This document shows, one piece after another, positions 1-9,301 of a stretch of 37,500 nt of DNA. The stretch lies in assembly GCA_963575745.1 (NCBI GenBank), contig CAUYUJ010008589.1:1-37500 (forward strand). Direction: 5' to 3'. The position numbers and the translations under genes were made by a program. The notes under the pieces were generated by a model. It was not told the origin of the DNA. It made no database searches and saw only the letters and a list, made by a program, of their open reading frames with translations. The first letter of the stretch is position 1. Each line of letters begins with the position of its first letter. The stretch comes from Prorocentrum cordatum. Its lineage: Eukaryota > Sar > Dinophyceae > Prorocentrales > Prorocentraceae.

Positions 1-291
1 AGCCCTATGCAGAGTGTGTTTCACAGCCCTCGAAAGCTGCTTGCATCCCCTGGGTCTCGACAAAACGGAAGCGGCGCCAGCCTGGGATATCCACGACAGG
101 CTAGACGTTAAAAAGTGAGCCGCAACGAAGCATCGCAACGGGCGCACGTGGGGACGAGAGAAGCAAAGCGGACTCCGCTTCTGGACATTCCGAGCTCGAA
201 GGCACGCGGGGATGGCCCAGCGAACAGGTGGGGCCGACGTGGCCCAGGCCCGTATGAAAAAGGGCCCTGGCTGGACGACCTGGCGAGGCGG

Positions 292-1620
292 TCAGGCGTA
301 CAGGTCCAGCCAGATGATCATGTTCGTGTGGTCGCCGATGCACCTGCCCCCCTTCAAAGCCGCTCCGCCTGAAGGGGGGGGGCTCACGTAGCACTCGCTG
401 AGCACGTGCACGTACACCGTCAGCCGGCTCTGCTTCACTTGTTGTGCTTGGGGTGGCAGCCGTATCCCCAGCTCCAGCTGCGAGTCCTTCGGCGCTCTCG
501 GCTCCAGCTGCGAGTCCTTCGGCGCTCTCGGGCTTGTTGGCATCCCCAGCTGCGAGAGGCCTGGCCTGCCCCCCCCCCCCCCCCACGGACGCCGTCTGGC
601 GGCTGCTCCTCGGCGACCCTCCGCTTCTTGCCCGCGGGACCCTTGAGTTGCGCCTTCTGCTCATCACGGAACCTCGCGGCCTGCTCGGGGGCGGCCTCGA
701 ACAGTTGCTGCACCTGCTGCTGGACCGACCGCTGCAAGGACTCGAGGCGGACGGCAGCCTCCTCCTGGTCCTCAGCTTCAGGCGCCAGCAGCGAGTCCAA
801 GTTGGTGGGGAGCTCCTTGCCCCCCAGGATGTCCTCGATCGGGATCTGCGCAGGAGCGGGCCCAGGCGCGGGCACAGCTGCACCCTGGGCAGAGCCACCC
901 CCGACCTGCTGGTGCAGCTCCTGCACCAGCACCTCGTGCCGCGATTCCGCAGCAGAGAGATCGCCCGTGAGCGATTGGCCCACCTCACGCCGTGCGGCCG
1001 AGTCACTCTGCAGGCGCCCGTAGTACGACACGGCCTTGCTGAGCTTGCCCTCCACCGCCCGCAACTCGGTGAAGGCCTCCCCCACCCCCTGCTGCAAGGG
1101 GAGCTCCACCTTCTGCTCCGAGCGCTTGGTGTCCAGGAGCTTCTGGTACTTGGCGGCGCCGTCGGTGGCGCCCATGGTGCGCAGCACGGTGACCAGCTCA
1201 GACATAGAGCAGCATGGTGCGCAGCATGGTGACCAGCATGGTGCGCTCCGTCTCTGCTGCCCCACATGGGGAGACGAAGAACCACCTGGCAGCTGGAAGA
1301 GAGGACCAGGCTGAACAGGAAGCGCAGAAGCCCACATACCAGGAGGAGCCGTCCTGGACAGCCCACTCTCGTTCCATCCCTGCCAGGCGCCGCGCGGCTA
1401 GGAGTGGGCGTCGAAGGCAGGCGAGCTCCTCCAAGCCCAGCAATGTCTGCACTGCTGCCAAGGCTGCTTGTTTCTCTTGCACCCGCATGCCTTGCAGGTC
1501 CACGTCGATTGGACACTGCCACGGTGTCCTGCGTCCTGCCATGGCCAGCCGTCATTCCAACACACAGCACGAGAGGCGTTGGGCGCCATGGCAGAAGACT
1601 GCAAGAGGAAGAACTCGTGG
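292..1620 (-). pseudogene. Retroelement ORF1-like protein, zinc finger plus coiled coil, disrupted
   Basis: On the minus strand the frame ending at 435 carries two coding-like blocks. The first, at about 1490-1400, has a RanBP2-like zinc finger: W-x-C-x2-C, then Asn, then C-x2-C (WTCKACGCKRN...CRHC). An in-frame stop at 1398-1400 follows. The second block starts at ATG 1205 (MSELVTVLRTMG) and runs as a charged, Ala/Glu/Gln-rich, heptad-like helix to about 640, typical of a coiled coil. After it, a C/G homopolymer at about 568-583 breaks the frame. The most protein-like continuation lies in another frame, at 543-292. No endonuclease or RT follows on this strand. Zinc finger plus coiled coil fits the nucleic-acid-binding ORF1 of a LINE; the family assignment is inference. 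It could instead be a cellular gene fragment. Confidence 0.5.
568..583. repeat. Poly-C/poly-G tract breaking the ORF1 frame
   Basis: A run of about 16 C on the plus strand lies inside the ORF1-like sequence. The reading frame that looks coding changes across it. It may be a slippage mutation or a sequencing length error. Confidence 0.7.
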
Positions 1621-1863
1621 ATGCCTCGCAAGTTGGCTCGCAGGAGCGCGCGCCCCTCTGAAGAACTCTTCCTGCAACGCTGCCCGAGCGCAGAGGGGCT
1701 AGGAGGAGGAGGAAGAGGAGGAGAAGAGGGAGAGGTTGGGGGAGGGGCCTTCCTTTCCTTCTTCGCCGCCCTCCCCCTCCTTCTGGCCCGTTCTTGCATG
1801 GCTCAGACCCCGTCCCATCAGTTGGGGACGCTGGCAGCTTTGATCATCCGAGCTGGACTTCGT

Positions 1864-2052
1864 TACAGTCGGGGCCCTGAAGAAGGAACCCTTTTCGTTG
1901 GAGAGGGGCTCGGCGTTCCTTGATTGTTCTGCAGTTTGCCTCCAGTTTTCCAAGTTTTCCCGAGGTTTTCCACGGGAAATCGAAATTCAACGTATGGGAG
2001 AAAGGGGCCTCGTTCCTCATTTCGGGTTCCTTAGGTCAACGCCCCGACTGTA
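1864..2052. mobile_element. Mariner-like inverted-repeat element (MITE), copy 1
   Basis: The element begins TACAGTCGGGGC and ends GCCCCGACTGTA. The inverted similarity extends imperfectly inward for about 28 bp, to GGAACCC/GGGTTCC. TA followed by CAGT at both ends is the usual look of Tc1/mariner-type termini with TA target duplication. It has no coding capacity. A second copy at 2446-2626 shares both termini and the interior, including the GGGGCCTCGTTCC block. Confidence 0.8.
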
Positions 2053-2095
2053 GCTTTCCTCGCCCTCTGTCTCCTCGTGGAAAGCGAAGAAAAAA

Positions 2096-2215
2096 ACGCG
2101 ACGGAACGTTTCTGGCCGTTTTTCGGCCTCTGATGGCCCTCGCCGGGCCCCGTTGCGGGCAGAAACCGCCTCTCGCGGGATCAGGCACGGTGCCTCTCGG
2201 GAGCGGGTCGGGACT
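2096..2215 (+). repeat. Dispersed repeat, GTCGAGAC family, diverged copy
   Basis: The stretch with GGCCGTTTTTCGGCCTCTG, then CGGGCCCCG and a GGGTCGGGACTTC end parallels the repeats at 3411-3560 and 21131-21280. This copy is more diverged. It lies directly after mariner-like copy 1. Confidence 0.45.
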
Positions 2216-2245
2216 TCCTTTTTTCTTTTCTCCTCCCACAAGGAA

Positions 2246-2370
2246 GTTCAGTCCGGACTTCCGGACTGAATTGCTTGTGGGAGAGGGAACCGGGGAGTCC
2301 GGACTTCCGGGGAGTCTGGACTCCCCAGAAGTCCGGATTCCCCGGGAGAGGGTCCGGACTTCCGGGGATT
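2246..2370. repeat. Cluster of GTCCGGACTTCCGG palindromic repeats
   Basis: The words GTCCGGACTTCCGG, AGTCTGGACTCCCC and AGTCCGGATTCCCC recur at least five times in both orientations within about 120 bp. The stretch could form several alternative hairpins. No protein reading is supported. Confidence 0.75.
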
Positions 2371-2420
2371 CCGCATGGCAAAAATCAGCACATCGCATGT
2401 CCGTGAGGGTCGTTTACGCT

Positions 2421-2445
2421 TTTCCCACGGCTCCCCGTGCAGAAG
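2421..2445. repeat. 25-bp direct repeat flanking mariner-like copy 2 (left)
   Basis: TTTCCCACGGCTCCCCGTGC plus AGAAG abuts the left terminus of the element at 2446. The same 25 bp, with one change, recurs just beyond the right terminus at 2631-2655. Confidence 0.8.
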
Positions 2446-2626
2446 TACAGTCGGGGCCCTGAAGAAGGAACCCTTTGCGTTGGGGAGGGGCTCCGCGTTC
2501 CTCAAGTGTTTCGCAGCTTGCCTGAGGTTGTCCTTAGGTTTTGGATGGGGAATCGAAGTTTTACTTATGGAATCAAAGGGGCCTCGTTCCTTATTTAGGG
2601 TTCCTTAGGTCAACGCCCCGACTGTA
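2446..2626. mobile_element. Mariner-like inverted-repeat element (MITE), copy 2
   Basis: It has the same TACAGTCGGGGC...CCCCGACTGTA termini as copy 1 and a closely similar interior, about 181 bp long. It is non-coding. The 25-bp repeats on both sides are much longer than the TA duplication expected for mariner. They probably reflect a nested insertion or local duplication, not the target site duplication itself. Confidence 0.8.
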
Positions 2627-2630
2627 CAGT

Positions 2631-2655
2631 TTTCCCACAGCTCCCCGTGCAGAAG
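2631..2655. repeat. 25-bp direct repeat flanking mariner-like copy 2 (right)
   Basis: Partner of 2421-2445 with a single base difference (CACAG for CACGG). It begins four bases after the element terminus. Confidence 0.8.
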
Positions 2656-2659
2656 TGTG

Positions 2660-3250
2660 GGCCGTGCGGGGCTGAGACAAAGATCCATCCGTGCCGGAGC
2701 GGTCGGGGGAACGCTCTCAGAGCGTGGAGCGCTCTGCGAAGGCCGCGGCGCCCCGTACGTCTTCCCGAGCCGCGGGACCTCAGAGCTTATCGATTTATCC
2801 TCATCGGGATTTGCCCTCGTACTGGCTTCGTCTTGCAGGGCCCCGTCTGCCCGGGGGCCGGCGTCTCGCCCGCGAGCCGTCGTGTGGGCGGCCCGCGCAC
2901 GGGGCTCGGCATAGAGAAGGGCCTCGGGGGCCGAGGACGTTGCCAACCCTGCAGGGCCCGAGGCTGCGAGGCAGAACACCAGAAGCAGCTGTCGCCAAGC
3001 CGAGCGCTGCGGCGCGCGGCCTATATACGTCCTGGGGAAGGGCGCCGCGGCCACCCGGGCACCGTCCGCCTCGGGCGCACGGCTTGCCGTGGGCGCCGCG
3101 GTGCCGGCGGCGTCTCCTCGGGCGCGGGGCGCAGGGCCTGCCGTGGGTCTGCCGCGGTGCCGGCGCCGTCCGCCTGGGCGCGTCGAGAGCCAACGGTGCG
3201 GGGACGTGGCACGCGGGGGTCGACGCGAGCGGGGGTCGGCCAGAGCGCCC
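2660..3250. other. GC-rich stretch without supported gene
   Basis: Several overlapping long frames exist on both strands, but all are Arg/Ala/Pro/Gly-rich, as expected from GC bias. No domain, splice pattern or repeat was recognised. Confidence 0.5.
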
Positions 3251-3253
3251 GAG

Positions 3254-3420
3254 CTTGCAGGATCCTGCAAGGCCAGGGTCGCATTGGCCCGGGCTCGGGT
3301 GCAGGACCCTGCAGGATCTTGCAGGAGCCTTCTCGTTGACCCTGGCTTCGGTGCAGGATCTTGCAGGATTCTGCAAGGCTTGACTGACCCGGGTCTGGAT
3401 TGACCCGGTTCAGGAGATTC
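3254..3420. repeat. TGCAGGATCTTGCAGG palindromic repeat cluster
   Basis: TGCAGGATCCTGCAAGG, TGCAGGACCCTGCAGGATC and TGCAGGATCTTGCAGGATT recur in about 170 bp, each containing short palindromes around GGATCC or CTGCAG. GACCCGG words follow. It looks like a local foldback cluster. Confidence 0.7.
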
Positions 3421-3560
3421 CCGAAGGTTCTTGGCCGGTTTTGGCCTCTGGCGGGCCTTCTACCGGGCCCCGGGGCCGTCGAAACACGACCCAGGATGAA
3501 GAACTGGTGCCAAGGAAGGGGTCGAGACCTCGGGAGACCACGTATGGAAAAACCTGGCGA
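3411..3560 (+). repeat. Dispersed repeat, GTCGAGAC family
   Basis: The order is: CCGGTTTTGGCCTCTGG, GGGCCCCGGGGCCGTC, ACGACCCAGGATGA, GGGTCGAGACCTCGGGAGACC. The same order occurs at 8476-8610 and, more diverged, at 21131-21280. Reverse-oriented partial copies lie at 6878-6990 and 7826-7915. No coding capacity was seen. The family is interspersed, but its ends are not clearly defined. Confidence 0.7.
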
Positions 3561-3564
3561 AGGA

Positions 3565-4500
3565 CCCAACCATATGCAGCTGCGAGTACCGCACGGATAT
3601 GAGACGAAGGAGGGGGCACGCAAACTAGGCCTCTCTTCTCATAGGCACCGCGCCACTGCATGGACGAGGCACAGGGCAGCGCGGGCAGGAGGTGGCGGGC
3701 GGAGGAGGAGAGCTCACTGGGGCGAGCCAACACATCAGTATCATCATCGCATCATGAGACCTGTTACTGGGCACGCAGGAAGAGGTGATGGAGACACCGT
3801 GTAGATGTCGAAGGCAGGTCAGCAGCGGCAGAAACGAGACGGGGAAGCGCGCGGTCAAGAAGCGATGGGAGGCAGGAGGAGCGAGAGACGAGGGGAGACG
3901 TTTTTGCCTCCAGACCGACAGCGAGCCACGCAGAATGCAGCGGGCAGGCGGCGCCGCGCGAAAGTGCCTGGGAAGTCCTCGCCGACGCGGTCTGGTCATC
4001 CCGAGGGAATCCCATCGACGCGCGGGGGTTGTCCAGTGCGACTCTGAATCAACGGATAGCACCCCCGTGCTGCGTGGCGAGGCGTGCGAAAATGGCGCGA
4101 TCTGGGTGAAATCCCCCGACAGGCGCCGGTCATCCTCTGGCGAGAAATCCCGACGACGAGCTGGGGTCATCCAAGCGTCAGCGACAACCAGCGCGCGCCG
4201 CTGGCTCGTGCGGGGCCGCTCCCCAGGTCAGGCCTCGCGGATGAACTCGCTGAAGCCCAGCTCTCTGGCGAGGGCCGTCGCCTCCCTCCTGCACCGCTTC
4301 GTGCGCGCTGCAAACTGCTCCAGCTGCTTCCGCAAGCCCTCCGGCGGCCCTGCCAGGAAGAACTCGATGAGCGGCGCCCGCATGAGCAGGAGATCCTCGT
4401 GGCGCGTGGCGCGCGAGAGCAGCGCGTAGAGCTCCAGCCACCAGTCGTCGTCCTCCTTCTTGCCGTTCCCGACCTCGTGGCGGCCGCAGTCTAGGATCAC
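3565..4500. other. Stretch without recognised gene
   Basis: Frames on both strands are basic and low in complexity. The minus-strand frame between 4593 and 4228 reads somewhat more protein-like (Leu/Glu/Arg-rich helix with ARATRHEDLLLMRAP) and may be a small exon or a retroelement scrap. It has no recognisable domain and its end runs into the satellite array at 4511. Confidence 0.4.
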
Positions 4501-4510
4501 GTCTGGGCCG

Positions 4511-5519
4511 CAGCCATTTGGGCCTTCGGTGGAGCTCCCCATGGGGCCACGAAACGTGTAAGGGGTGTGCCAAATATGGGGCGGCGGCGGCATGCGAACG
4601 CAGCCATTTGGGCCTTAGATGGAGCTCCCTATGGGGCCACGAAACGTGTGAGGGGTGTGCCAAAATTGGGCGGCGGCGGCATGCGGACGCAGCCAATTGG
4701 GCCTTCGGTGGAGCTCCCCATGGGGCCACGAAGCGTGTAAGGGGTGTGCCAAAATTGGGGGGCGGCGGCATGCGGACGCAGCCATTTGGGCCTTAGATGG
4801 AGCTCCCTATGGGGCCACGAAACGTGTGAGGGGTGTGCCAAAATTGGGTGGCGGCGGCATGCGGACGCAGCCATTTGGGCCTTCGGTGGAGCTCCCTATG
4901 GGGCCACGAAACGTGTGAGGGGTGTGCCAAAATTGGGTGGCGGCGGCATGCGGACGCAGCCATTTGGGCCTTCGGTGGAGCTCCCTATGGGGCCACGAAA
5001 CGTGTGAGGGGTGTGCCAAAATTGGGGTGGCGGCGGCATGCGGACGCAGCCATTTGGGCCTTCGGTGGAGCTCCCTATGGGGCCACGAAGCGTGTGAGGG
5101 GTGTACCAAATTGGGCGGCGGCGGCATGCGGAACGCATAGCTCTGGGGTGTAAGGGGTGTGCAAAAAATGGGGTGGCGGCGGCATGCGGACGCAGCCACT
5201 TGGGCCTTAGATGGAGCTCCTATGGGGCCACGAAGCGTGTGAGGGGTGTGCCAAAATTGGGTGGCGGCGGCATGCGGACGCAGCCATTTGGGCCTTAGAT
5301 GGAGCTCCCTATGGGGCCACGAAACGTGTGAGGGGTGTGCCAAAATTGGGTGGCGGCGGCATGCGGACGCAGCCATTTGGGCCTTCGGTGGAGCTCCCTA
5401 TGGGGCCACGAAACGTGTGAGGGGTGTGCCAAAATTGGGCGGCGGCGGCATGCGGACGCAGCCATTTGGGCCTTCGGTGGAGCTCCCTATGGGGCCACGA
5501 AACGTGTGAGGGGTGTGCC
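4511..5519. repeat. 89-bp tandem satellite, about 11 units
   Basis: CAGCCATTTGGGCCTT recurs at 4511, 4601, 4690, 4779, 4868, 4957, 5047, 5192 (a degraded unit precedes it), 5281, 5370 and 5459. The spacing is 89-90 bp. Units differ mainly in CTTCGG versus CTTAGA and at a few single sites. Because 89 is not a multiple of three, the frame rotates and the recurrent peptides (PFGPSVELPMGPRNV) are artefacts. The array ends abruptly at an ATG microsatellite. Confidence 0.95.
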
Positions 5520-5572
<53 letters not shown>

Positions 5573-5660
5573 CCGGCAACCACGATGTGGATGATGATGA
5601 TGATGACGATACTCATGATGATGAACATGATGAGGATGGTGATGATGATGGGAGGAGGGG
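5519..5660. repeat. GAT/ATG trinucleotide microsatellite
   Basis: About 14 uninterrupted GAT units are followed by interrupted GATGATGACG and ATGATGAACATG blocks. It starts directly at the truncated end of the last 89-bp satellite unit. Confidence 0.95.
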
Positions 5661-5895
5661 GGAGGGGGCAGCGGGAGGAGGAACGCGGGGCACCGTCTCT
5701 TCAAAACGAGGACCCAACACTACAGGATGGTTGGGAAAAAGTCAGGACGTCCCACGTCGGGGTTTCTTCGGGCTGGCTCGAGGCGTGGTGGCCCCATCTG
5801 CCGCGGGGTCCCGAGCAGGGCGCAGGCGCCCGGCGCGAGGACGTTGCAGCGCCGGCCTCTGAGGGAAGCCGCTCCCGCCGTGCTCCCGTCAGGCC

Positions 5896-6036
5896 AGCCA
5901 CAACTGGGGGAGCTGTGGTCCTCTTACCCCCCTGGGGGACCCATCGATTTCGACACCCCTCTCGAGGGATCGTCGATGCGATGGGTTCCCCCAGGGCCCC
6001 AGGGGGGTAAGGACCACAGCTCCCCCAGCTGTGGCT
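5896..6036. repeat. Long imperfect inverted repeat, about 60-bp arms
   Basis: The left arm at about 5896-5954 begins AGCCACAACTGGGGGAGC. The right arm at about 5971-6036 ends GCTCCCCCAGCTGTGGCT. The arms pair nearly throughout, including the CCACAGCT, TTACCCCCCTGGGG and GGGTTCCCCC blocks, with a few mismatches and small indels. The loop is only about 16-20 bases. This could be a foldback element or a structured RNA; no coding is seen. Confidence 0.85.
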
Positions 6037-6238
6037 CGTCGGCCCGTCGTGTTTTACCCCCCGGTGCGAGGGCGTCGGGGCCTCCGCGGCACTCGTGCCC
6101 GACGTACCCGCGCCTTCGCCGATGGCCGCCCGCCGCGCCCCCGCGCTCACGCTCGCGGCCCTGGGCTGTGCGCCTAGTGGGGCCCCGAATCGGCGGGGCC
6201 GTGTTCTCGGGGGCAGCGAGGGGGGGTAGGCATGTATC

Positions 6239-6447
6239 TGGACGCCCGAAATGGGTACGGAAAGAATGGGTACAATGCCCAGCAGCATCTCCTGTTCATT
6301 TTGAACAGGATTCGCTGTCCACGCCGCCGCGGCCTGTGTCCATTCGAGACAGAAGGCCGCCTGCCCAACAGCTGCCGCTGTTGGTTTGGGACAACATTTG
6401 TTGTTGGTCATTGCACCCATTTTTTCCGTACCCATTTCGGGCGTCCA
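6239..6447. mobile_element. Non-coding element with about 45-bp terminal inverted repeats
   Basis: The left end TGGACGCCCGAAATGGGTAC is mirrored by the right end GTACCCATTTCGGGCGTCCA. The inverted match continues inward through GGAAAGAATGGGTACAATG with about two mismatches. The total length is about 209 bp and the interior holds no gene. No clear target site duplication is visible. It resembles a MITE whose transposase family is not identifiable from these ends. Confidence 0.85.
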
Positions 6448-6470
6448 AAATAGTTATAGGGGGGGCGTGT

Positions 6471-6650
6471 GGACCACCAATGGCCCATTGATCGTCGACA
6501 GGGGGTTTGATAGCCCCACCTTGCCCAGGAGCGTGTGGATCCGCTATCGGGGGCCTATCGCCGATGTATTGGCGATGGGGCGATCGCCGATGCATTGGCT
6601 ATCGGGGGCCATCGCCGATGGATCCGCTATCGGGGGCTATCGTGTGCCAG
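6471..6650. repeat. Dispersed repeat with CTATCGGGGGC/TATCGCCGATG palindromic words, copy 1
   Basis: CCATTGATCG, GCCCAGGA.CGTGTGG and CTATCGGGGGCCTATCGCC occur in the same order at 7083-7215. The right half is dense in short near-palindromes (TATCGGGGGC, TATCGCCGATG) in alternating orientation. Confidence 0.7.
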
Positions 6651-6877
6651 TCCCCCCCTATCGTTGCCCCTCATTTTTTGCCGTTTGCAACGGCTGATTC
6701 TGGAGCATGAGAACGGTAGAAAGAAAAGCAATCCAGAAACTGGACAGCACATTGCTCCGGGACTGGAGCCAGAACTGGGGCCAGGATGACAAGGCGACCG
6801 AGCGGGGGAACGATTGCACCAGAGCTGGCAACAAAATCTATGTAGTAAACGGAGTCGGCAACAAACGCGGTCATAGC

Positions 6878-6990
6878 CCCCGACCCCCGACGTCATGATT
6901 TTTTCATGACGCCGATCCCTTTAGGTCTCGACCCATTCCCTAGGACCAGCTTTTCATCCTGAGTCGTTGAAGGACGATTTCGAGGCCCAG
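6878..6990 (-). repeat. Dispersed repeat, GTCGAGAC family, reverse copy with hairpin
   Basis: GGTCTCGACCCATTCCC and CATCCTGAGTCGTTG are the reverse complement of the family word at 8525-8580. The copy begins with a perfect hairpin, GTCATGATTTTTTCATGAC, at 6892-6910. Confidence 0.7.
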
Positions 6991-7082
6991 TAATGAACCT
7001 CAAACACAGAGAATAGAGAACATCTGTCCGCTGTTTTTTGTAATACTCGAGGGGGGGAATCGGCTCATGGAGGGACTTCTCG

Positions 7083-7215
7083 ACCCCCCAATCGTCCATT
7101 GATCGCCGAGAGGGGCCCGAAAGCATCGCCCCGCCCAGGAATGTGGGGATTTGCTATCGGGGGCGTATCGCCGATCTATCGGCGATGTATCGCCGATTCA
7201 CAGTCGATCTTCCTA
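7083..7215. repeat. Dispersed repeat with TATCGCCGAT words, copy 2
   Basis: Homologous to 6471-6570. It ends in alternating TATCGGGGGC, TATCGCCGATC and TATCGGCGATG words. Confidence 0.7.
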
Positions 7216-7825
7216 TCGCCCGAGAGCTAGTTCCCCCCGCACGGTCTGGTCAAGGGTGCGCCCGCTTACGTATGTTGCCACTGGGCGGGGCGTTTCATTT
7301 ACCCCAGGCTTGCTGTGCACGTGTGTGGCTGTGTCTTTGTCGCGCGGTTGGGAGATGCCCCTCCGAGGGCAGCGGATTTCCCGACATGTTTTGTCTTGGG
7401 GGCAAATGAAAGTTCCCCCTGCGCCACTATCCGTCGACGCCCACTTCCCCACCTCAGCGACTGGTGCGGGCTTCGGCCCTGCCGCGCTGCCCTCCCGGGG
7501 CCGGTCCCGACCGACGTCGCGCTCGCTCGCTCGCCCCCCCGCCCTGAGCCGGTTCCCCCCGTCGTGGGCCCCCTGCGGGGCCGTGGGTTTTTTGATGTAG
7601 CAGTTCTCAATACAGTGCCCTTTTTAAGACATGCTCCGCGTGCGGATCATGTATTAACAATGCATGGGTTCAGTATGAAAAGCAACGATGAGTTCACGCA
7701 TGCACTTTTTCATACATTAGTCATGTATTAACATCCTGTATGTTTTAACATCACATGTATTAAAGAAACTGCCCTGTAGTTATATATACTGTTAATGGGG
7801 ATAAGCCAGAAAAAGCTCACCCCCT
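7216..7825. other. Gene-free stretch, partly AT-rich
   Basis: 7216-7590 is GC-rich without a recognised domain. 7600-7800 is unusually AT-rich for this window and contains CATGTATTAA three times (7648, 7721, 7757 region), plus GTGCCCTTTTTAAGACATG opposed to CATGTATTAAAG.AACTGCCC. This could be a decayed inverted-repeat element. Confidence 0.45.
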
Positions 7826-7915
7826 GTCCCGGACCCCCGACCTCGTGATCTTTTTCATCACGTCGACCCTCAGAGGCCTCGACCCACTCCCTGGGACCGG
7901 TTTATCCAGAGCTGC
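7826..7915 (-). repeat. Dispersed repeat, GTCGAGAC family, reverse copy with hairpin
   Basis: GCCTCGACCCACTCCCTGGG matches the reverse complement of the family core. The preceding hairpin CGTGATCTTTTTCATCACG (7846-7864) occupies the same place as the hairpin at 6892-6910, with different but still paired arms. Confidence 0.65.
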
Positions 7916-8161
7916 TGGTTGTCGGGCGGTGGAACTGGGGGGTGGCCCAAATGGGGAGTGGAGAAAAAAGCCCTCAAGGGCCCCTGTTGGAGCCAGAAGG
8001 TGCCGAAGAGAGGCCCTCCCTTTACAGGACCTTGTCTTTCCCCACCATGTGGGTCACCCCCTCGTTGCCTGAAGTCGGGCTGGTCCCTCTACTACGGGAG
8101 GAAAATTCAAAGATGGCAAGTCGGGGGAGGATTTTGTTGTGGATTCCTTGTTTTTTGTGGG

Positions 8162-8260
8162 TATAAGTTGATTTTTTTTTTGGGGGGGGGGGGTCTTTTT
8201 TGTTATTTATGTTATTTTGTTATTTTTGAGCATAAGTTGATTGTTTTATCTTTCGTCCAA
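8162..8260. repeat. T10-G12 homopolymers and short direct repeat
   Basis: About ten T are followed by about twelve G at 8172-8193. ATAAGTTGATT occurs on both sides, at about 8163 and 8232. TTATTT words fill the interval. Confidence 0.7.
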
Positions 8261-8475
8261 GATCCCCCCCGAGGGGGGCGCGCCCGACGTAGCCACTGGC
8301 GCCCGCCCGAAACTGCTTTTTTCTGGACGGCCCCCGGCCCGGCCTGCACGAGGGCCCCCGGAGGGAGGCCAAAGACGGCGGCAGGCCCTCCGCGGAGCGA
8401 TGCCCTGCCGCGACGTCGGCTCTCTGCCGCCCAGCAGTGCCCAGAGATCCAGCGCAGTGAACAACATCAGGACGG

Positions 8476-8610
8476 AGGGTTCTCGCAAAATTCGGCCCGG
8501 GGCCCTCGCTGGGCCTCGGGGCCGTCAAAAAACGACTCAGGATGAGAAGCCGGTCCTGGGGAAAGGGTCGAGACTCCCGGGGACCGCGCATGGAGAAATT
8601 CACGACGTCG
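8476..8610 (+). repeat. Dispersed repeat, GTCGAGAC family
   Basis: The order CTGGGCCTCGGGGCCGTC, ACGACTCAGGATGAGAAG, GGGAAAGGGTCGAGACTCC parallels 3411-3560. It is the clearest plus-strand copy. Confidence 0.7.
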
Positions 8611-8654
8611 GATCTCTGGGTGGACTGCTTGTGCCCAGCGTGGCTGTGAGCCTT

Positions 8655-8830
8655 CCTCGGGAGTGGACAGGACCCCCACCCTGACACGCCGATTAGTGAA
8701 TTGTCCGTTTTCGGTTCCCGAGAGGGCGCCGCGGCCGTCATTTTCCAGGCCTGCGGCCGCCAGGTTTGGGCCCGAGGTCGTTGTCAATGAATCACGTTTT
8801 ACCAAAGGGGGTTCTGCCCATCCCCGACTC
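8655..8830 (+). repeat. Dispersed repeat sharing CCTGACACGCCG...GCGGCCGTCATTTT, copy 1
   Basis: GTGGACAG, CCTGACACGCCG, TTTTCGGTTC, CGAGAGGGCG, GCGGCCGTCATTTT, then CCAAAGGGGGTT occur in this order. Most of the order recurs at 10155-10300. It is non-coding. Confidence 0.7.
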
Positions 8831-9300
8831 CGTACGCCCGCGTACGCGCTGTACAGCGCCACCAAGGGCGCGGTGGACGATGCCGCGGCCCCACGTTGCG
8901 TATCGAGCTTCGTGAGCTGGGCGTGGCGGTGATATGCGTGCGACCGGTCGTTGGCTCGGATGCAACTCCTGGGAGGTGGAATTCTGGCATGGCCCTGGTC
9001 CGAAATCCGGACTCGTCTGGCATAGTCCCGTTCAGCCCGGCTCGATCCCTCTTCATCCGGCTCCATCCGCAGCCTGCTCCGGCGCAGCAGCCCCCCTACA
9101 ACAGGGCCCACGCCCCCACCTGCAGGCCTTCCCACGATATCAGGCCTCCCAGTACAGACTTGAGTCGGGCCTGTCCCTCTACAGGGGGACTATTCAACAA
9201 TAGTCAAAAGATAGCCTGGGGACTCTTCTCTTAGCATCTTTTGACCATCTTGGAGCATCTTTTGCGTATTTTCTATTTCTCGTCGCAACTCCCCTTGTAG
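8831..9300. other. Stretch without recognised gene
   Basis: Only low-information frames. 9220-9275 has three imperfect AGCATCTTTTG words. Confidence 0.4.
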
Positions 9301-9301
9301 A

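Noticed and set aside
2605-3383. Overlapping 190-230 residue frames on both strands
   Set aside because: They overlap each other, are Arg/Ala/Gly/Pro-rich and lack any recognisable motif; they are typical of stop-poor GC-rich DNA.
4511-5519. CRISPR-like array
   Set aside because: The repeats are contiguous 89-bp tandem units without unique spacers, and the context is eukaryotic.
5335-5862. Frame with poly-Met/poly-Asp stretch
   Set aside because: It joins the 89-bp satellite to a GAT microsatellite; no coding signal.
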